Below are positions 47,842 through 57,053 of a stretch of 64,000 bases of DNA, piece after piece. How positions within the stretch are numbered: position 1 is the first letter of the stretch; every line of letters begins with the position of its first letter. Origin of the DNA: JACVRW01 sp963751105 (GTDB lineage Bacteria; Actinomycetota; Thermoleophilia; Solirubrobacterales; Thermoleophilaceae). A program made the translations under genes and the position numbers. The notes below the pieces were generated by a model. The model searched no databases. It was not told where the DNA came from and saw only the letters and a program-made list of their open reading frames with translations. The DNA lies in assembly GCA_963751105.1 (NCBI GenBank), contig CAVVTG010000001.1, positions 744,001-808,000 on the forward strand. Direction: 5' to 3'.

Positions 47842-50459
47842 GTCTTGATCTGCTCCGGACGGGGCCGGCCCAGTCGTTGACGCACGCGCACGGTCACCGG
47901 ATCGGCGGTCTCGCGCAGGCGGCGTCCCGGCGGCGTGCTCATCACGCCGTTCACGACGTAGCGCATCTGGGTGCGCCCACGCCGTAGGCGTTCGCCGCGC
48001 CGAATCGCCTCCTCCGCGGCGGCGCGCTCGCGTAGGGGTCCGACGCCGGCCTCGATGAAAGTCGAGTCCACCCCCTGCACGAAGCGCTCGTACGAGTAGC
48101 GCCCGGAGGCGATCAGGTCGCGGTGGGCGTTCTCGGTCAGTTCCCGGCGCAGGCCCGCGTCCCGAATGCGCCCCAGAACCTCGTCGAGGTTCGAGAAGTC
48201 CTTCGCCAGTGGGATGTAGTGGACCATGGGTTCCAGCACACCGGCATAGCGGCCGTCGAACAGAACCGGGCAGACCCGAAAGGCAGCCGCCTCGAAGTGT
48301 CGGGGACTGATCGTCCGCAGGTCGACCACGTAATCCCAGCGCTCGAGCGTCTGCAGGTCATCGACGCCCACGGGCCGGCCCTCGGCCCGCAGCCGGTCGT
48401 ACTCGGCGAACACCTCGCCCTCGAGATCGAACGCCGATGCTCCCGACTCCACTCCGAGCAGGCAGCGGCAACCGGCCATGAACCGGTACCAGTCGTCCCC
48501 GTAGAGGCGGTCCGCCTCGGCGCCCGCGATGTCGAGGGCCAGTCCGCTGCCGGCGGCCAGCTCGGCAAAGCGTTCACCGATCAGCGTCTTCTCCTGGGCT
48601 CCCCGCCCGAGGTAGGCGGGGAGCGGACGCCCCCGATAGCCGACGTCCACGGGGCGCTCGGCGTCGGGCTGGGCGAAGCGGCCGGCGGCTTCGAGCAGGT
48701 GATCGCTCACGTAGCCCGTGAGGGTCGAGACCAGCTTCGTCACCTTGGTGTAGCGCCCGTACACCTGGTCGAACTGGTCCGGCTCGAGACAGGTGTAGAC
48801 GCAGTCGATCGCGTACTCGTTCAGAAACGCGAAGCGCCGCTGGCAGGCGAAGTACTCGTCCTGGAAGAAGGCCACCTTGTAGGCGTCCGACTCCCTGAGA
48901 TAGCGCAGAAAGCCCTCATCGAGCCGATAGCGCGCCATCCCGAACAGCGAGTAGTGAAGGATGATCGCATCGAATTCGATGCCCTCGAGCCCCGGGGGAA
49001 AGCCGGCATCGGCATTGACCTCGACGACCCCCAGCTCCGAATGCTGCGCGAACGACGATGCGTGCTCGACCACGGTGCTCGCGTCACGATGAAAGGGCGT
49101 GATCGGCCGGTCGTAGATCACCAGCACGCCGCCGACCCGCTTGCGCCCAAGTCGCGGCGTGCGCCCACGCGACCGGTAACCCTGGGCCCCCGCGGCTCCC
49201 AGCACGCGGCGGCGCACGGGCATCAGCGTGCGGGTGGCCAGGGGAATCAGCGGCCGCGTCAGCGTGTCGACCCCGTGGGAGAGCGCGGTGGCCGGCCGGC
49301 TGGGCCTCGCCTTCGCCGGGGCCGGCAGCTCGTGCTCCACCTGCTCGACCAGGCGCCGGTAGGTGTAGTCGCCGGACGCCACCACGTCGGTGTACGCCTG
49401 TTGGGAAAGCCTGCCGGCGGCGTCGTCGTCGGAGGCCACGCCGTCCAGTACCTCGTCGAGGTTGGACAGGTCGCGGCGCAACGCGGTGTAGTGCACGCCC
49501 GGCCGTAGGATCCCGGCGTAGTCGCCCTCCACGAGGATCTGTGCGGTGCGGGTGGCGCACGCCTCGAGGTGGCGAGGCGAGATGGCGTAGAGCTCGAGCT
49601 CGCCGTCGCGCCCGGGAAAGCACGCCGCCTCCAGCTCGTCGAAGCCGGCCTCCGGGCGCTCCTCGAGGCGCCCATCCACGCACGCGCGGACCGAGCCGTC
49701 GCGATCGAGGATGCTGGCTCCCCCCTCGATCCCGATGGTGTAGCGGCAGGAGGCGAGAAAGCGATACCAGTCGTCGCCGTAGAAGGTGTCCTCCGCCCTG
49801 GTCGAGATGTCCACGCGCAGGCCGCGGGCCTCGGCGCGTTCCCGGATGACGTCCGCGATGTCGGCCTTGAGCATCGCGTGACGGCCGAGGTAGGGCTTGG
49901 CCGGCACGGTGCGGTAGCCGATGTCGATCGTGCGCTCGCGGCCCTCTCCCAGGATCCGGCTCGTGCGATCGAGCGTCTCGGTGTCGAGGTAGCCCGTAAG
50001 CACCCGCGAGAGCCCCACGCGCTCGCGGTCGAGCCCGTCGTAGATCTTGGGCCACTCCGACGGCGGCGCCACCGAGAACACGTGCTGCACGCGGAGCTCG
50101 GTGAGGACGGCGTTGATCCGGTCGCTGCGCAGGAACTCGTCCTGAGGCAGCGCCACCCGCACCGGAGCGCAGTCCTTGATGCGCCGGGCGCGGGCCAGCA
50201 GTCCGCGCTGCTGCACGTCGGGGCTCCAGCGCAGCCACGACAGGAACGAGGTGTGCCACACGATGGCGTCGTACTGCGCAGCGGCGTAGGGCAGAGCCAG
50301 CCCGGGCACACCGAGGTTCACGTAGTGGTACGAGTGCTTGCCGTAGCGGCGAAAGCTGTAGAGATGGTCCTCGAGCGACTTGCGCCACGGCCATTGGAGC
50401 AGCGCGTAGGCCACGAGGACGCTCCGGGAGCGTGGGCGCCGTTTGGACGTCTGAGCCAC
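47838..50459 (-). CDS. Internally duplicated CgeB-like (Glyco_trans_1_2) glycosyltransferase
   Basis: An 873-aa protein made of two homologous units, about residues 1-405 and 443-835. In both halves the same landmarks occur in the same order: QDE(F/Y), LTGY, GYR, YLGR, YGDDWYRF, GxE-x-GAS, ISPRH(L/F)EA, HY-x-x-L then DxSNLDEVL, and GxYxYxR. The ISPRH(L/F)EA to SNLDEVL part is the C-terminal half of a GT-B fold of the CgeB/Glyco_trans_1_2 type. A third, single copy is at 52503-53759. The halves have diverged well below their similarity to that paralogue (half 1 is closer), so the duplication is old. Two active sites could add two sugars in turn. Confidence 0.75.
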   Translation of the reverse strand: MAQTSKRRPRSRSVLVAYALLQWPWRKSLEDHLYSFRRYGKHSYHYVNLGVPGLALPYAAAQYDAIVWHTSFLSWLRWSPDVQQRGLLARARRIKDCAPVRVALPQDEFLRSDRINAVLTELRVQHVFSVAPPSEWPKIYDGLDRERVGLSRVLTGYLDTETLDRTSRILGEGRERTIDIGYRTVPAKPYLGRHAMLKADIADVIRERAEARGLRVDISTRAEDTFYGDDWYRFLASCRYTIGIEGGASILDRDGSVRACVDGRLEERPEAGFDELEAACFPGRDGELELYAISPRHLEACATRTAQILVEGDYAGILRPGVHYTALRRDLSNLDEVLDGVASDDDAAGRLSQQAYTDVVASGDYTYRRLVEQVEHELPAPAKARPSRPATALSHGVDTLTRPLIPLATRTLMPVRRRVLGAAGAQGYRSRGRTPRLGRKRVGGVLVIYDRPITPFHRDASTVVEHASSFAQHSELGVVEVNADAGFPPGLEGIEFDAIILHYSLFGMARYRLDEGFLRYLRESDAYKVAFFQDEYFACQRRFAFLNEYAIDCVYTCLEPDQFDQVYGRYTKVTKLVSTLTGYVSDHLLEAAGRFAQPDAERPVDVGYRGRPLPAYLGRGAQEKTLIGERFAELAAGSGLALDIAGAEADRLYGDDWYRFMAGCRCLLGVESGASAFDLEGEVFAEYDRLRAEGRPVGVDDLQTLERWDYVVDLRTISPRHFEAAAFRVCPVLFDGRYAGVLEPMVHYIPLAKDFSNLDEVLGRIRDAGLRRELTENAHRDLIASGRYSYERFVQGVDSTFIEAGVGPLRERAAAEEAIRRGERLRRGRTQMRYVVNGVMSTPPGRRLRETADPVTVRVRQRLGRPRPEQIKT

Positions 50460-50479
50460 AGCAGCCGCGGCGACCGTGA

Positions 50480-51271
50480 CTACTTGCGAGCGGTGATGTA
50501 GAGATCCAGCCCGAGGAGCCGATCGACGTTGCCGAGCAGACGCCGGCGCGGCAGGTACGGCAGCGAGTCAAAGTTGCGGGCGTCGATCTTCACGTGGCTG
50601 AAGGAGCCGAACAGGCGCCGAGCGTCGTGCCGGCTGACGTAGTCGGTGTGGGGCGCGGCGTCGCCCGCTTCGTTGGCGTCATACATGCCCCGCACCTCGG
50701 TGGCCGAGCGCCCACGCCGCAGCAGCTCGGGTATCACCACCCGCTTCAGCTGACGGGCCGAGTGACGGTTGTAGAGCATCACGACAGCGGTCCCGCCCGG
50801 CTTCAGCACCCGGTGGACCTCCCGTATCGCCTGGGGCAGGTCCCCGGTGTGGTGCAGGCAGCCGATCGAGTAGACGCGATCGAAGGCTCCGTTCACGAAG
50901 GGCATCTCCAGCGCCGAGCCCTGCACGATGCGCTCGTCGGCCGGGTGCCCCATCAGGCGCAGCCGGTGACGGACCATCTCCACCGGCGCCGCGGCGATAT
51001 CGAGGCCGTGCAGCTGCGCTCCAAGCTCCGCGAGCCGGCCGCTCACGGTGCCGTAGCCGAGCCCGACTTCCAAGACGGAGCGCCCCGCGACCGCCCGAGC
51101 GTCGAGGTACTGCTCGAGGTACGGATAGAGGTCGAGATACGCATCGTCGAAGCGGCGCAGGCTGTCCGCCGACGCATCCTCGATCCGCAGCTGGCGCGCC
51201 AGTGCCGAGCCGCACAGCTCGTCCCAGAAGCGCGCGTTGCCGGCGTCAATCGCCTCCTGCGTCGCGCTCAT
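50480..51271 (-). CDS. Class I SAM-dependent methyltransferase
   Basis: 263 aa from ATG 51271 (ATGA overlap with the upstream GT). The N-terminal helical part ARFWDELCGSALARQL resembles methyltransferases of glycan clusters. SVLEVGLGYGTVSGRLAELG is motif I; DRVYSIGCLHHTGDLPQAI and HRVLKPGGTAVVMLYNRHS follow. The same 'VMVYNRHS'-type block occurs in the methyltransferase at 53768-54805, suggesting a related pair. Probably sugar O-methylation. Confidence 0.82.
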   Translation of the reverse strand: MSATQEAIDAGNARFWDELCGSALARQLRIEDASADSLRRFDDAYLDLYPYLEQYLDARAVAGRSVLEVGLGYGTVSGRLAELGAQLHGLDIAAAPVEMVRHRLRLMGHPADERIVQGSALEMPFVNGAFDRVYSIGCLHHTGDLPQAIREVHRVLKPGGTAVVMLYNRHSARQLKRVVIPELLRRGRSATEVRGMYDANEAGDAAPHTDYVSRHDARRLFGSFSHVKIDARNFDSLPYLPRRRLLGNVDRLLGLDLYITARK

Positions 51272-52506
51272 GGCGATCGAGTATGGCAGTCCAGGGCCGA
51301 CGCGACGATGCGCTCCAACTCGTGCTCCTCGCACGCCCACGACAGCTCGTCGCGGATGCCGGCGACGTGGCTTCGGACGCGCGCGAGCTCGGCCGAATCG
51401 TCGAGCAAATGGCGCACCGCGGCGGTGATCGAGTCCGCTCTCGCGGGGTCGATCTCCCATCCGAGGTCAAGCTCGGTTGCGAGCGCGCGGAGGTCGACGA
51501 GGGTGCCCGAGTAGAGCACCGGCAGCCCGGCAGCCACGGCATGGAACAAGCCGTTTGGGAGTGCGTGGCGCACGGTCCTCGAGCTGGCGAAGTAGGGGAC
51601 CGCTGCTGCGTCGGCCCCCTCGAGCAGGGGCACGATCCGAGTTGGGGCGACGGCGGGCACGAAGTGCGCCCGGGCGCCCACGCCGAGCCGCTCGGCCATT
51701 GGTGCGAACTGTGCGTAGTTCGCCCCCACGAAGGCGACGTGCGCACGGTCCGGCAGCTGAGCGACCGCCTCCAGCATCGACTCTACGGCCAGCCCTCGCT
51801 TGAAGTTCCCGGAGACGGCAAGCAGGAAGTCCGTCTCGCGTAGATCGAGGTGCGCCCGAAGGTCGATGACGCGGTCCTCGTCGAGCCGGCGGTCATGGGC
51901 ATTGCGCACAACGGCGAAGGGGCGTCCGAAGCGTTCTTCCGACAACCGCGCGACACCTGCGCCGACGGTTACGCAGCGGCTCGCCCGGCCCACACACGCC
52001 CGCTCCACGCGATCCCAGATCGCCCAGATCGCGCGGGTGGCCGCTGGTAGCTCGCGCCCGTCACGGCGCAGCTCCCAGTAAAGGTCGTGCGCGTCGTAGA
52101 CAAACGGCGTGCGTGATCGCCGGTTGCGCCATCGAAGTGCCGGAAACAGCAGCGGGCTGTGGAGGTAGTAGAGGTCCGCCGCCGGCAGCGCGGCGGCCAC
52201 GACCCGGCAACGCCGCACGTAGTTGCGAAGGTAGTCGGCGAACCCCAGTGGCGCCGCCAACGCCCGCCGCAGCCACTCCGGCCCATGCGGTGTGGGGGCT
52301 GTCCCCTCCTCGACCACTGCGGGCGTCACCGGTGGCTCGACGCCGATCGAAACCAGCTCGAACGGGAGTGGGCCGGACAGCGATCTGCTGGGCTCGGCCT
52401 CAACCACGATCGAGCGGTAGCCCAGCCGCGCCATGCTGGCCGCTTGCTTGAAGGTCCGCGAATCGCGCTCGACCGCGATCGGCGTGATCGAGACGACCTG
52501 CTTCAT
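51268..52506 (-). CDS. GT-B glycosyltransferase (GT4-like)
   Basis: A 412-aa protein. N-terminal VVSITPIAVERDSRTFKQAASMARLGY and TPFVYDAHDLYWE are typical of GT4 enzymes in capsule clusters. C-terminal half: FLLAVSGNFKRGLAVESMLEAV, ARAHFVPAVAPTRIVPLLEGADAAAVPY, and LPNGLFHAVAAGLPVLYSG in place of the E-x7-E loop. Starts in an ATGA overlap with the single-unit CgeB-like gene, so these genes are translated as a coupled set. Confidence 0.83.
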   Translation of the reverse strand: MKQVVSITPIAVERDSRTFKQAASMARLGYRSIVVEAEPSRSLSGPLPFELVSIGVEPPVTPAVVEEGTAPTPHGPEWLRRALAAPLGFADYLRNYVRRCRVVAAALPAADLYYLHSPLLFPALRWRNRRSRTPFVYDAHDLYWELRRDGRELPAATRAIWAIWDRVERACVGRASRCVTVGAGVARLSEERFGRPFAVVRNAHDRRLDEDRVIDLRAHLDLRETDFLLAVSGNFKRGLAVESMLEAVAQLPDRAHVAFVGANYAQFAPMAERLGVGARAHFVPAVAPTRIVPLLEGADAAAVPYFASSRTVRHALPNGLFHAVAAGLPVLYSGTLVDLRALATELDLGWEIDPARADSITAAVRHLLDDSAELARVRSHVAGIRDELSWACEEHELERIVASALDCHTRSP

Positions 52507-53759
52507 CGGACACGCCGCCGGAGTCGCGGAAGAGGCAGGCCGCGCAGGCGCCGTGCCACGCGCAGCCAGGCGATCCGGTCGTGCGCGTGCGCCGCAACCG
52601 CCGCTGCCGCGAGTGCCGCCTTGACGGGCAGGCTGCGGCTTCGCGGGGCCCCGGCGAGCAGCACGCGCTCCACATCGGCGACGAAGCCGCGGTACGTATA
52701 TCGACCGGAGACCACGATGTCGCGGTGCGCGGCCTCGGTGAGTGCGTCCCGGCGCGACTCGTCGCGGGCCTCCTCCAGCACATCCCCCAGGTTGGAAAGG
52801 TCAGTCCGCACCGGGAGGTAGTGCCGACCCGGCTCGAGCACGCCGCTGTAAGCGCCCTCGACCAGAATCTGTCCCGTGCGCGTTGCGCATGCCTCGAGAT
52901 GGCGTGGCGAGATGGCGAACAGCGCCAACTCACCGTCGCGCTGGGGGAAACACGCAGCCTCGACCTCGTCGTACGGGGCGCTGGGGTGTTCGGCCAAGTA
53001 CCGCTCGGTCGCCGCCCTGATCTCACCTTCCCGGTCGAGGATGCTGGCCCCGCCCTCGACGCCGAGCGTCCAGCGAGAGGCGGCCAGTGCTCGAAACCAG
53101 TCCTCGCCGAACAGCGCGTCTGCCGGCGACACCGAGATATCGGCGGACAGCCCGCGCTTCCGCGCTTCGGCGGCACCCGCGTGGGCGATCTCGGTCTTGA
53201 GCATCCCGTGGCGCCCGAGGTAGGGACGCTGGGCTCCGGCGCGGTAGAAGAGGTCGCGGGACCGTGCCGGCGCGCGATCGAGGATCTTGGCGATGCGAGC
53301 CAGCGTCTCCTCGTCGAGGTAACCCGTCAGCGTCGGCTCGAAGGCCACTCGGTCACGGTCGACGCCGGCGTAGATCTTCGGCCACTCGGAGGCCGGCGAC
53401 ACCGAGAACACGACGTCGATCCCGGCGTCCTTGATGAACGCACAGAGATCTCTCGAACGCAGGAACTCGTCCTGTGGCATCGCCGCCTTGATCGCCGGTG
53501 ACTCGCGAAGCTCAAGCGCGCGCTCACGGAGGATCGGCGCCAAGTCGGGTGCCCAGCGCATCGCCGACAGGAAGCTCGTGTGGAAGACGATCGCGTCGTG
53601 ATCGATCCGGCGCATCCACGCCGGGATGGGGCCAAGCATGGCGTTGGCGTAGAAGCAGCGCGCCCGCGAGTAGCGCCGCAGTGAGTAGAGGTGATCCTCC
53701 ACCGTCGAACGCAGCGGGTACTGCATGAGCCCGTAGACGACTAGGACGCTGCGTGCCAC
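52503..53759 (-). CDS. CgeB-like glycosyltransferase, single-unit paralogue
   Basis: A 418-aa protein, homologous along its length to the first half of the duplicated enzyme at 47838-50459: SVLVVYGLMQYPLRSTVEDHLYS, AAMPQDEFLRSRD, FSVSPASEWPKIYAG, LTGYLDEETL, GVEGGASILDR, ISPRHLEACATRTGQIL. Cytoplasmic, no signal peptide; a basic C-terminal tail (RRLRGLPLPRLRRRVR) may bind membrane. The family is assigned by the late Glyco_trans_1_2-like block only; donor and acceptor are unknown. Confidence 0.75.
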   Translation of the reverse strand: MARSVLVVYGLMQYPLRSTVEDHLYSLRRYSRARCFYANAMLGPIPAWMRRIDHDAIVFHTSFLSAMRWAPDLAPILRERALELRESPAIKAAMPQDEFLRSRDLCAFIKDAGIDVVFSVSPASEWPKIYAGVDRDRVAFEPTLTGYLDEETLARIAKILDRAPARSRDLFYRAGAQRPYLGRHGMLKTEIAHAGAAEARKRGLSADISVSPADALFGEDWFRALAASRWTLGVEGGASILDREGEIRAATERYLAEHPSAPYDEVEAACFPQRDGELALFAISPRHLEACATRTGQILVEGAYSGVLEPGRHYLPVRTDLSNLGDVLEEARDESRRDALTEAAHRDIVVSGRYTYRGFVADVERVLLAGAPRSRSLPVKAALAAAAVAAHAHDRIAWLRVARRLRGLPLPRLRRRVR

Positions 53760-53767
53760 GGCAGAGC

Positions 53768-54805
53768 TCAGGAACGGCTTGGCTTGCGCAGCCGGTACGT
53801 GCCTCCGATTCCGGCATGTCGACCGTCGAACATGGGCCTGCCCTCGAAGTCAAAGGTGAGTGAGCGCAGGAACTCGCGGTGCTCTGACGGGAGCCGGCGG
53901 TCCGCGATGGCGGAGTCCCAGGAGCGCTCGAGGCAACCGAGTTCGTGTTTGGACAGGTACCCGCCGACATACTCCGCCTCGAGTCCCGCTGAACCGCAGA
54001 GCGCCGTGAACTCCTCCGGGACGTAGCTGCGCGAGATCGGGCACTCGGGTCCATCGGTGTTGCGCCGAAAGGCCTCGTGTACGTCTGCGCCGGGGAACAC
54101 GTTTTGCACGACCATCCGCTCGTAGGCCGTGTACAAGTGGAACCAGACGCTGTGGCGGTTGTAGACCATGACCGCGCCCTCTCCATCGGCCTTGAGGATG
54201 CGAGCCAGCTCACCGAGGATCGCTTCAGGATTGCTCGTGTGGTGAAGGACTCCCTGGCTCTGGAAGAAGTCAACCGAGCCGTCCTCGAGCGGGAGCGCGA
54301 CTTCGCCGTCGGTCGCCAACACCAGCTCGACACGGCCCGGGTCGATCCGGTGAAGTGCCAGCCGTTCCCCTGCCAGCTCGAGCGCCCTTGGGGACACGTC
54401 GATCCCCACGATCCGTCGCGCACCCGTGTGGAGCGCGAACCCAACCAGATCGTTCCCCGGCCCGCACCCGTAGTCGAGAACGATCTGGCCATCGTGATCT
54501 CCCCAGAGTCCTGAGAACTCGCGAAAAAGCGGATACTCGTCAAAGCGCCACTCGAGAAAGCGCTTCGATTGCCGCGCGTTGGCAAAGCTCTCCGCCCGCA
54601 CGGTGTGCCCGGACCAGTACCGGTCGACGTCAGTCCGCCCGGTGTGGCTGAGAGCGTCCACCGAACGAAGGTGAGCGCCCGATGCGGGGCGCCGCCGGCG
54701 CAGAGGCAGACGATCGGCCGCTCTCGCGGCCAGCCGGCGGAGCGAAACCACCACGTCCGAGCGCTTGAGGACGAGACGATGTTTCGCAGAGCGGAGCTGA
54801 AGCAT
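53768..54805 (-). CDS. Class I SAM-dependent methyltransferase
   Basis: 345 aa from ATG 54805. The first 60 residues are basic (RLVLKRSDVVVSLRRLAARAAD). Motif I is IVLDYGCGPGNDLVGFALHTG, then IVGIDVSPRALELAGERLAL, FFQSQGVLHHTSNPEAIL and GEGAVMVYNRHSVWFHLYTAYER. The C-terminal third is long and has ISRSYVPEEFTALCGSAGL. It starts the minus-strand run 54805 to 47838, divergent from the epimerase gene. Probably methylates a sugar of the repeat unit. Confidence 0.8.
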   Translation of the reverse strand: MLQLRSAKHRLVLKRSDVVVSLRRLAARAADRLPLRRRRPASGAHLRSVDALSHTGRTDVDRYWSGHTVRAESFANARQSKRFLEWRFDEYPLFREFSGLWGDHDGQIVLDYGCGPGNDLVGFALHTGARRIVGIDVSPRALELAGERLALHRIDPGRVELVLATDGEVALPLEDGSVDFFQSQGVLHHTSNPEAILGELARILKADGEGAVMVYNRHSVWFHLYTAYERMVVQNVFPGADVHEAFRRNTDGPECPISRSYVPEEFTALCGSAGLEAEYVGGYLSKHELGCLERSWDSAIADRRLPSEHREFLRSLTFDFEGRPMFDGRHAGIGGTYRLRKPSRS

Positions 54806-54936
54806 GGATCGCTGGTTGGGCGGGTGTTTCAGCGGCGCGGGGATTCCGAGGGCATGCGCCGCAGTCACGCCCGGCGGGGATTGTTGCACGCGGACGCACG
54901 CCCCGCTCCCGCTCCCAGGTCGGCAGCCCGGTCTCC

Positions 54937-54976
54937 TATGCTTGCCGTCCGGAAATTGGGCTCGGCTCATGGGAGG
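54937..54976 (+). promoter_or_regulatory. Promoter -10 and ribosome site of the epimerase operon
   Basis: TATGCT at 54937-54942 and GGGAGG at 54971-54976, 3 nt before GTG 54980. This is a leadered promoter, unlike several others in the window. The rest of the 174-bp divergent gap (54806-54979) shows nothing further. Confidence 0.4.
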
Positions 54977-54979
54977 CTC

Positions 54980-55975
54980 GTGGACGTTCGCGGAAAAAGA
55001 TTGGTGGTGATCGGGGGCGCGGGGCTGATCGGCTCCCACACCGTGGACGCCCTGACGCGCGAGGACGTGGGCGAAATCGTCGTCTACGACACCTTCAGCC
55101 GCGGAACGCTCCAGAACCTCGAGGGCGCGTTGACCGATCCGCGGGTGTCGATCTTCGAGCTCGGCGGGGACGTATGCCACACCGACCTCCTCGACGCGGT
55201 GCTCGAGGGCGCCGACGGGGTCTTTCACTTCGCCGCCCTCTGGCTTCTGCACTGTTACCAGTTCCCTCGCTCGGCCTTCGAGGTGAACGTCGAGGGCACG
55301 TTCAATGTGCTGGAGGGCTGCGTGAAGCACGGCGTTGAGCGGCTCGTGTTCTCCTCATCGGCCTCTGTTTACGGCGACGCGGTCGAAGAGCCGATGTCCG
55401 AGGACCACCCGTTCAACAACCGCACCTTCTACGGTGCAACCAAGATCGCTGGAGAGGCGATGACGCGAGCCATGCACGATCGCTACGGGTTGGGGTACGT
55501 CGGCCTTCGCTACATGAACGTGTACGGCCCGCGCCAGGACTACAGGGGCGCCTACATCGCGGTGATCATGAAGATGCTTGACGCCATCGACAGGGGCGAG
55601 CCGCTAGTGATCCATGGCGACGGCAGCCAGGCCTACGACTTCGTGTCGGTAACCGATTGCGCCGACGCGAACGTCTGTGCGATGAAGGCGAACGTCGTCG
55701 ATCGCTTCTACAACGTCGGCACGGGCCATCGCACGACGATCCAGGAGCTTGCCGAGAGTCTCCTCGAGATCACCGGCTCAGACGCCGGCATCCACTACGA
55801 GCCCGCCGGCTTGACCTTCGTCAAGAACCGGATCGGCAGTCCAGACAAGGCCGCCGACGAGATCGGCTTCACCGCCAAGGTAGATCTCGAGGAGGGATTG
55901 CGTGAGCTGATCGAGTGGCGGCGCACCCATGCCGCAGAGCTCGATCAGCGTCGTCGCGAAGCCGTGGTGGAGTAG
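54980..55975 (+). CDS. NAD-dependent nucleotide-sugar epimerase/dehydratase
   Basis: 331 aa from GTG 54980. LVVIGGAGLIGSHTVDAL (NAD site), GVFHFAALWLLHCYQFPRSAFEVNV, VFSSSASVYGDAVEEPM, TFYGATKIAGEAM (Tyr-x3-Lys), LRYMNVYGPRQDYRG. Resembles UDP-glucose 4-epimerase/WbpP-like or GDP-sugar enzymes; the substrate is not fixed. It heads a plus-strand run with a methyltransferase and a deacetylase-like gene and is slightly richer in A/T than the genes before 50 kb. Confidence 0.83.
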   Translation: MDVRGKRLVVIGGAGLIGSHTVDALTREDVGEIVVYDTFSRGTLQNLEGALTDPRVSIFELGGDVCHTDLLDAVLEGADGVFHFAALWLLHCYQFPRSAFEVNVEGTFNVLEGCVKHGVERLVFSSSASVYGDAVEEPMSEDHPFNNRTFYGATKIAGEAMTRAMHDRYGLGYVGLRYMNVYGPRQDYRGAYIAVIMKMLDAIDRGEPLVIHGDGSQAYDFVSVTDCADANVCAMKANVVDRFYNVGTGHRTTIQELAESLLEITGSDAGIHYEPAGLTFVKNRIGSPDKAADEIGFTAKVDLEEGLRELIEWRRTHAAELDQRRREAVVE

Positions 55976-55985
55976 CGCAGCGGTC

Positions 55986-57053
55986 GTGAAGCTGAGCCTG
56001 CTCGACCTGGTGGCTTGTCCCGTAGACGGACACCCTCTCCGGCTCGTGGCCGGCGAGCACGAGCGCGACGCTGCAGTGGACGAGGGAGAACTGTCCTGTG
56101 ACGACGGCCACCGCTATCGAATCAGTGGCGGGGTGCCCCGCATGACCCCCGTAAGCGAAGACGGCCCGGGCGCTGATCAGGGGGGAACCTTCGACAGCTT
56201 CTCAGCCAAGTGGTCGAAGGTCTCACCGGAGGAGTTGCGCCAGCGCTTCGCCCAGCAGTTCGCGTGGTACCTCGAGCGGTACGGCTGGCGCGACGAGCAG
56301 CAGCTAGCCGATTACCTGGGCGAGAGGGGCCCCATCCTCGACGCCGGAACCGGCCTCGGCGGGGACGCCGCGCGCTTCGCTCGCATCACAGATGCCGAGG
56401 TCGTGGGCCTGGACCTGAGTAACGGCATTGAAATGGCTCACGATGAGTTCGGAGCGCGCGCCAATCTCCACTACGTGCAGGGGGACATTCTACGGCCCCC
56501 CTTCCGGCGCGGCGGCTTCGGGTACATCTCATCTGACCAGGTCATCCACCACACACCCGATGCCCCCCGCGCCTTCAGCACGCTCGCCGGCCTCCTGCGG
56601 CCGGGGGGTTCGCTGGCGGTCTACGTATACCGGCGCAAGGCGCCGCTGAGAGAACTGGCCGACGACTTCATCCGCTCGCGCACGACCGCAATGAGCGTCG
56701 AGGAGTGCTTGGAGTTCAGCGAGGGCGTCAGCGAGCTTGGGCGGGAGCTGTCGCGCGTAGGCGCGACAATCTCCCTCGAGCGCGGGGTTCCCCTGCTGGG
56801 CATCGAGGCCGGCGAGCACGACGTCCAGCGACTCGTCTACTGGCACTTCATGAAGTGCTTCTGGAACGACGATTTCTCACCGAACCTCAACGACCTCGTC
56901 AACTTCGACTGGTACCACCCTCCCCACGCCTCGCGACATACCGCGGAGGAAGTGACCGCGTGGTGTGACGAGGCCGGGCTCGAGGTGGAGCATGTGGACG
57001 TCAGCGAGAGCGGCATCAGCGTGCGCGCCTGCGCCCCTCTCGACGAGACATGA
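55986..57053 (+). CDS. SAM-dependent methyltransferase with Trm112-like N-terminus
   Basis: 355 aa from GTG 55986. Residues 1-55 look like a Trm112p-type zinc ribbon (LVACPVDGHPLRL then LSCDDGHRYRISGGVPRM). Then ILDAGTGLGGDAARFARI (motif I), VVGLDLSNGIEMA, YISSDQVIHHTPD and AGLLRPGGSLAVYVYRRK. The 'PEELRQRFAQQFAWYLERYGW' block and C-terminal 'DWYHPPHASRHTAEEV' are common in methyltransferases of sugar clusters. ATGA overlap links it to the deacetylase-like gene. Confidence 0.82.
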   Translation: MKLSLLDLVACPVDGHPLRLVAGEHERDAAVDEGELSCDDGHRYRISGGVPRMTPVSEDGPGADQGGTFDSFSAKWSKVSPEELRQRFAQQFAWYLERYGWRDEQQLADYLGERGPILDAGTGLGGDAARFARITDAEVVGLDLSNGIEMAHDEFGARANLHYVQGDILRPPFRRGGFGYISSDQVIHHTPDAPRAFSTLAGLLRPGGSLAVYVYRRKAPLRELADDFIRSRTTAMSVEECLEFSEGVSELGRELSRVGATISLERGVPLLGIEAGEHDVQRLVYWHFMKCFWNDDFSPNLNDLVNFDWYHPPHASRHTAEEVTAWCDEAGLEVEHVDVSESGISVRACAPLDET

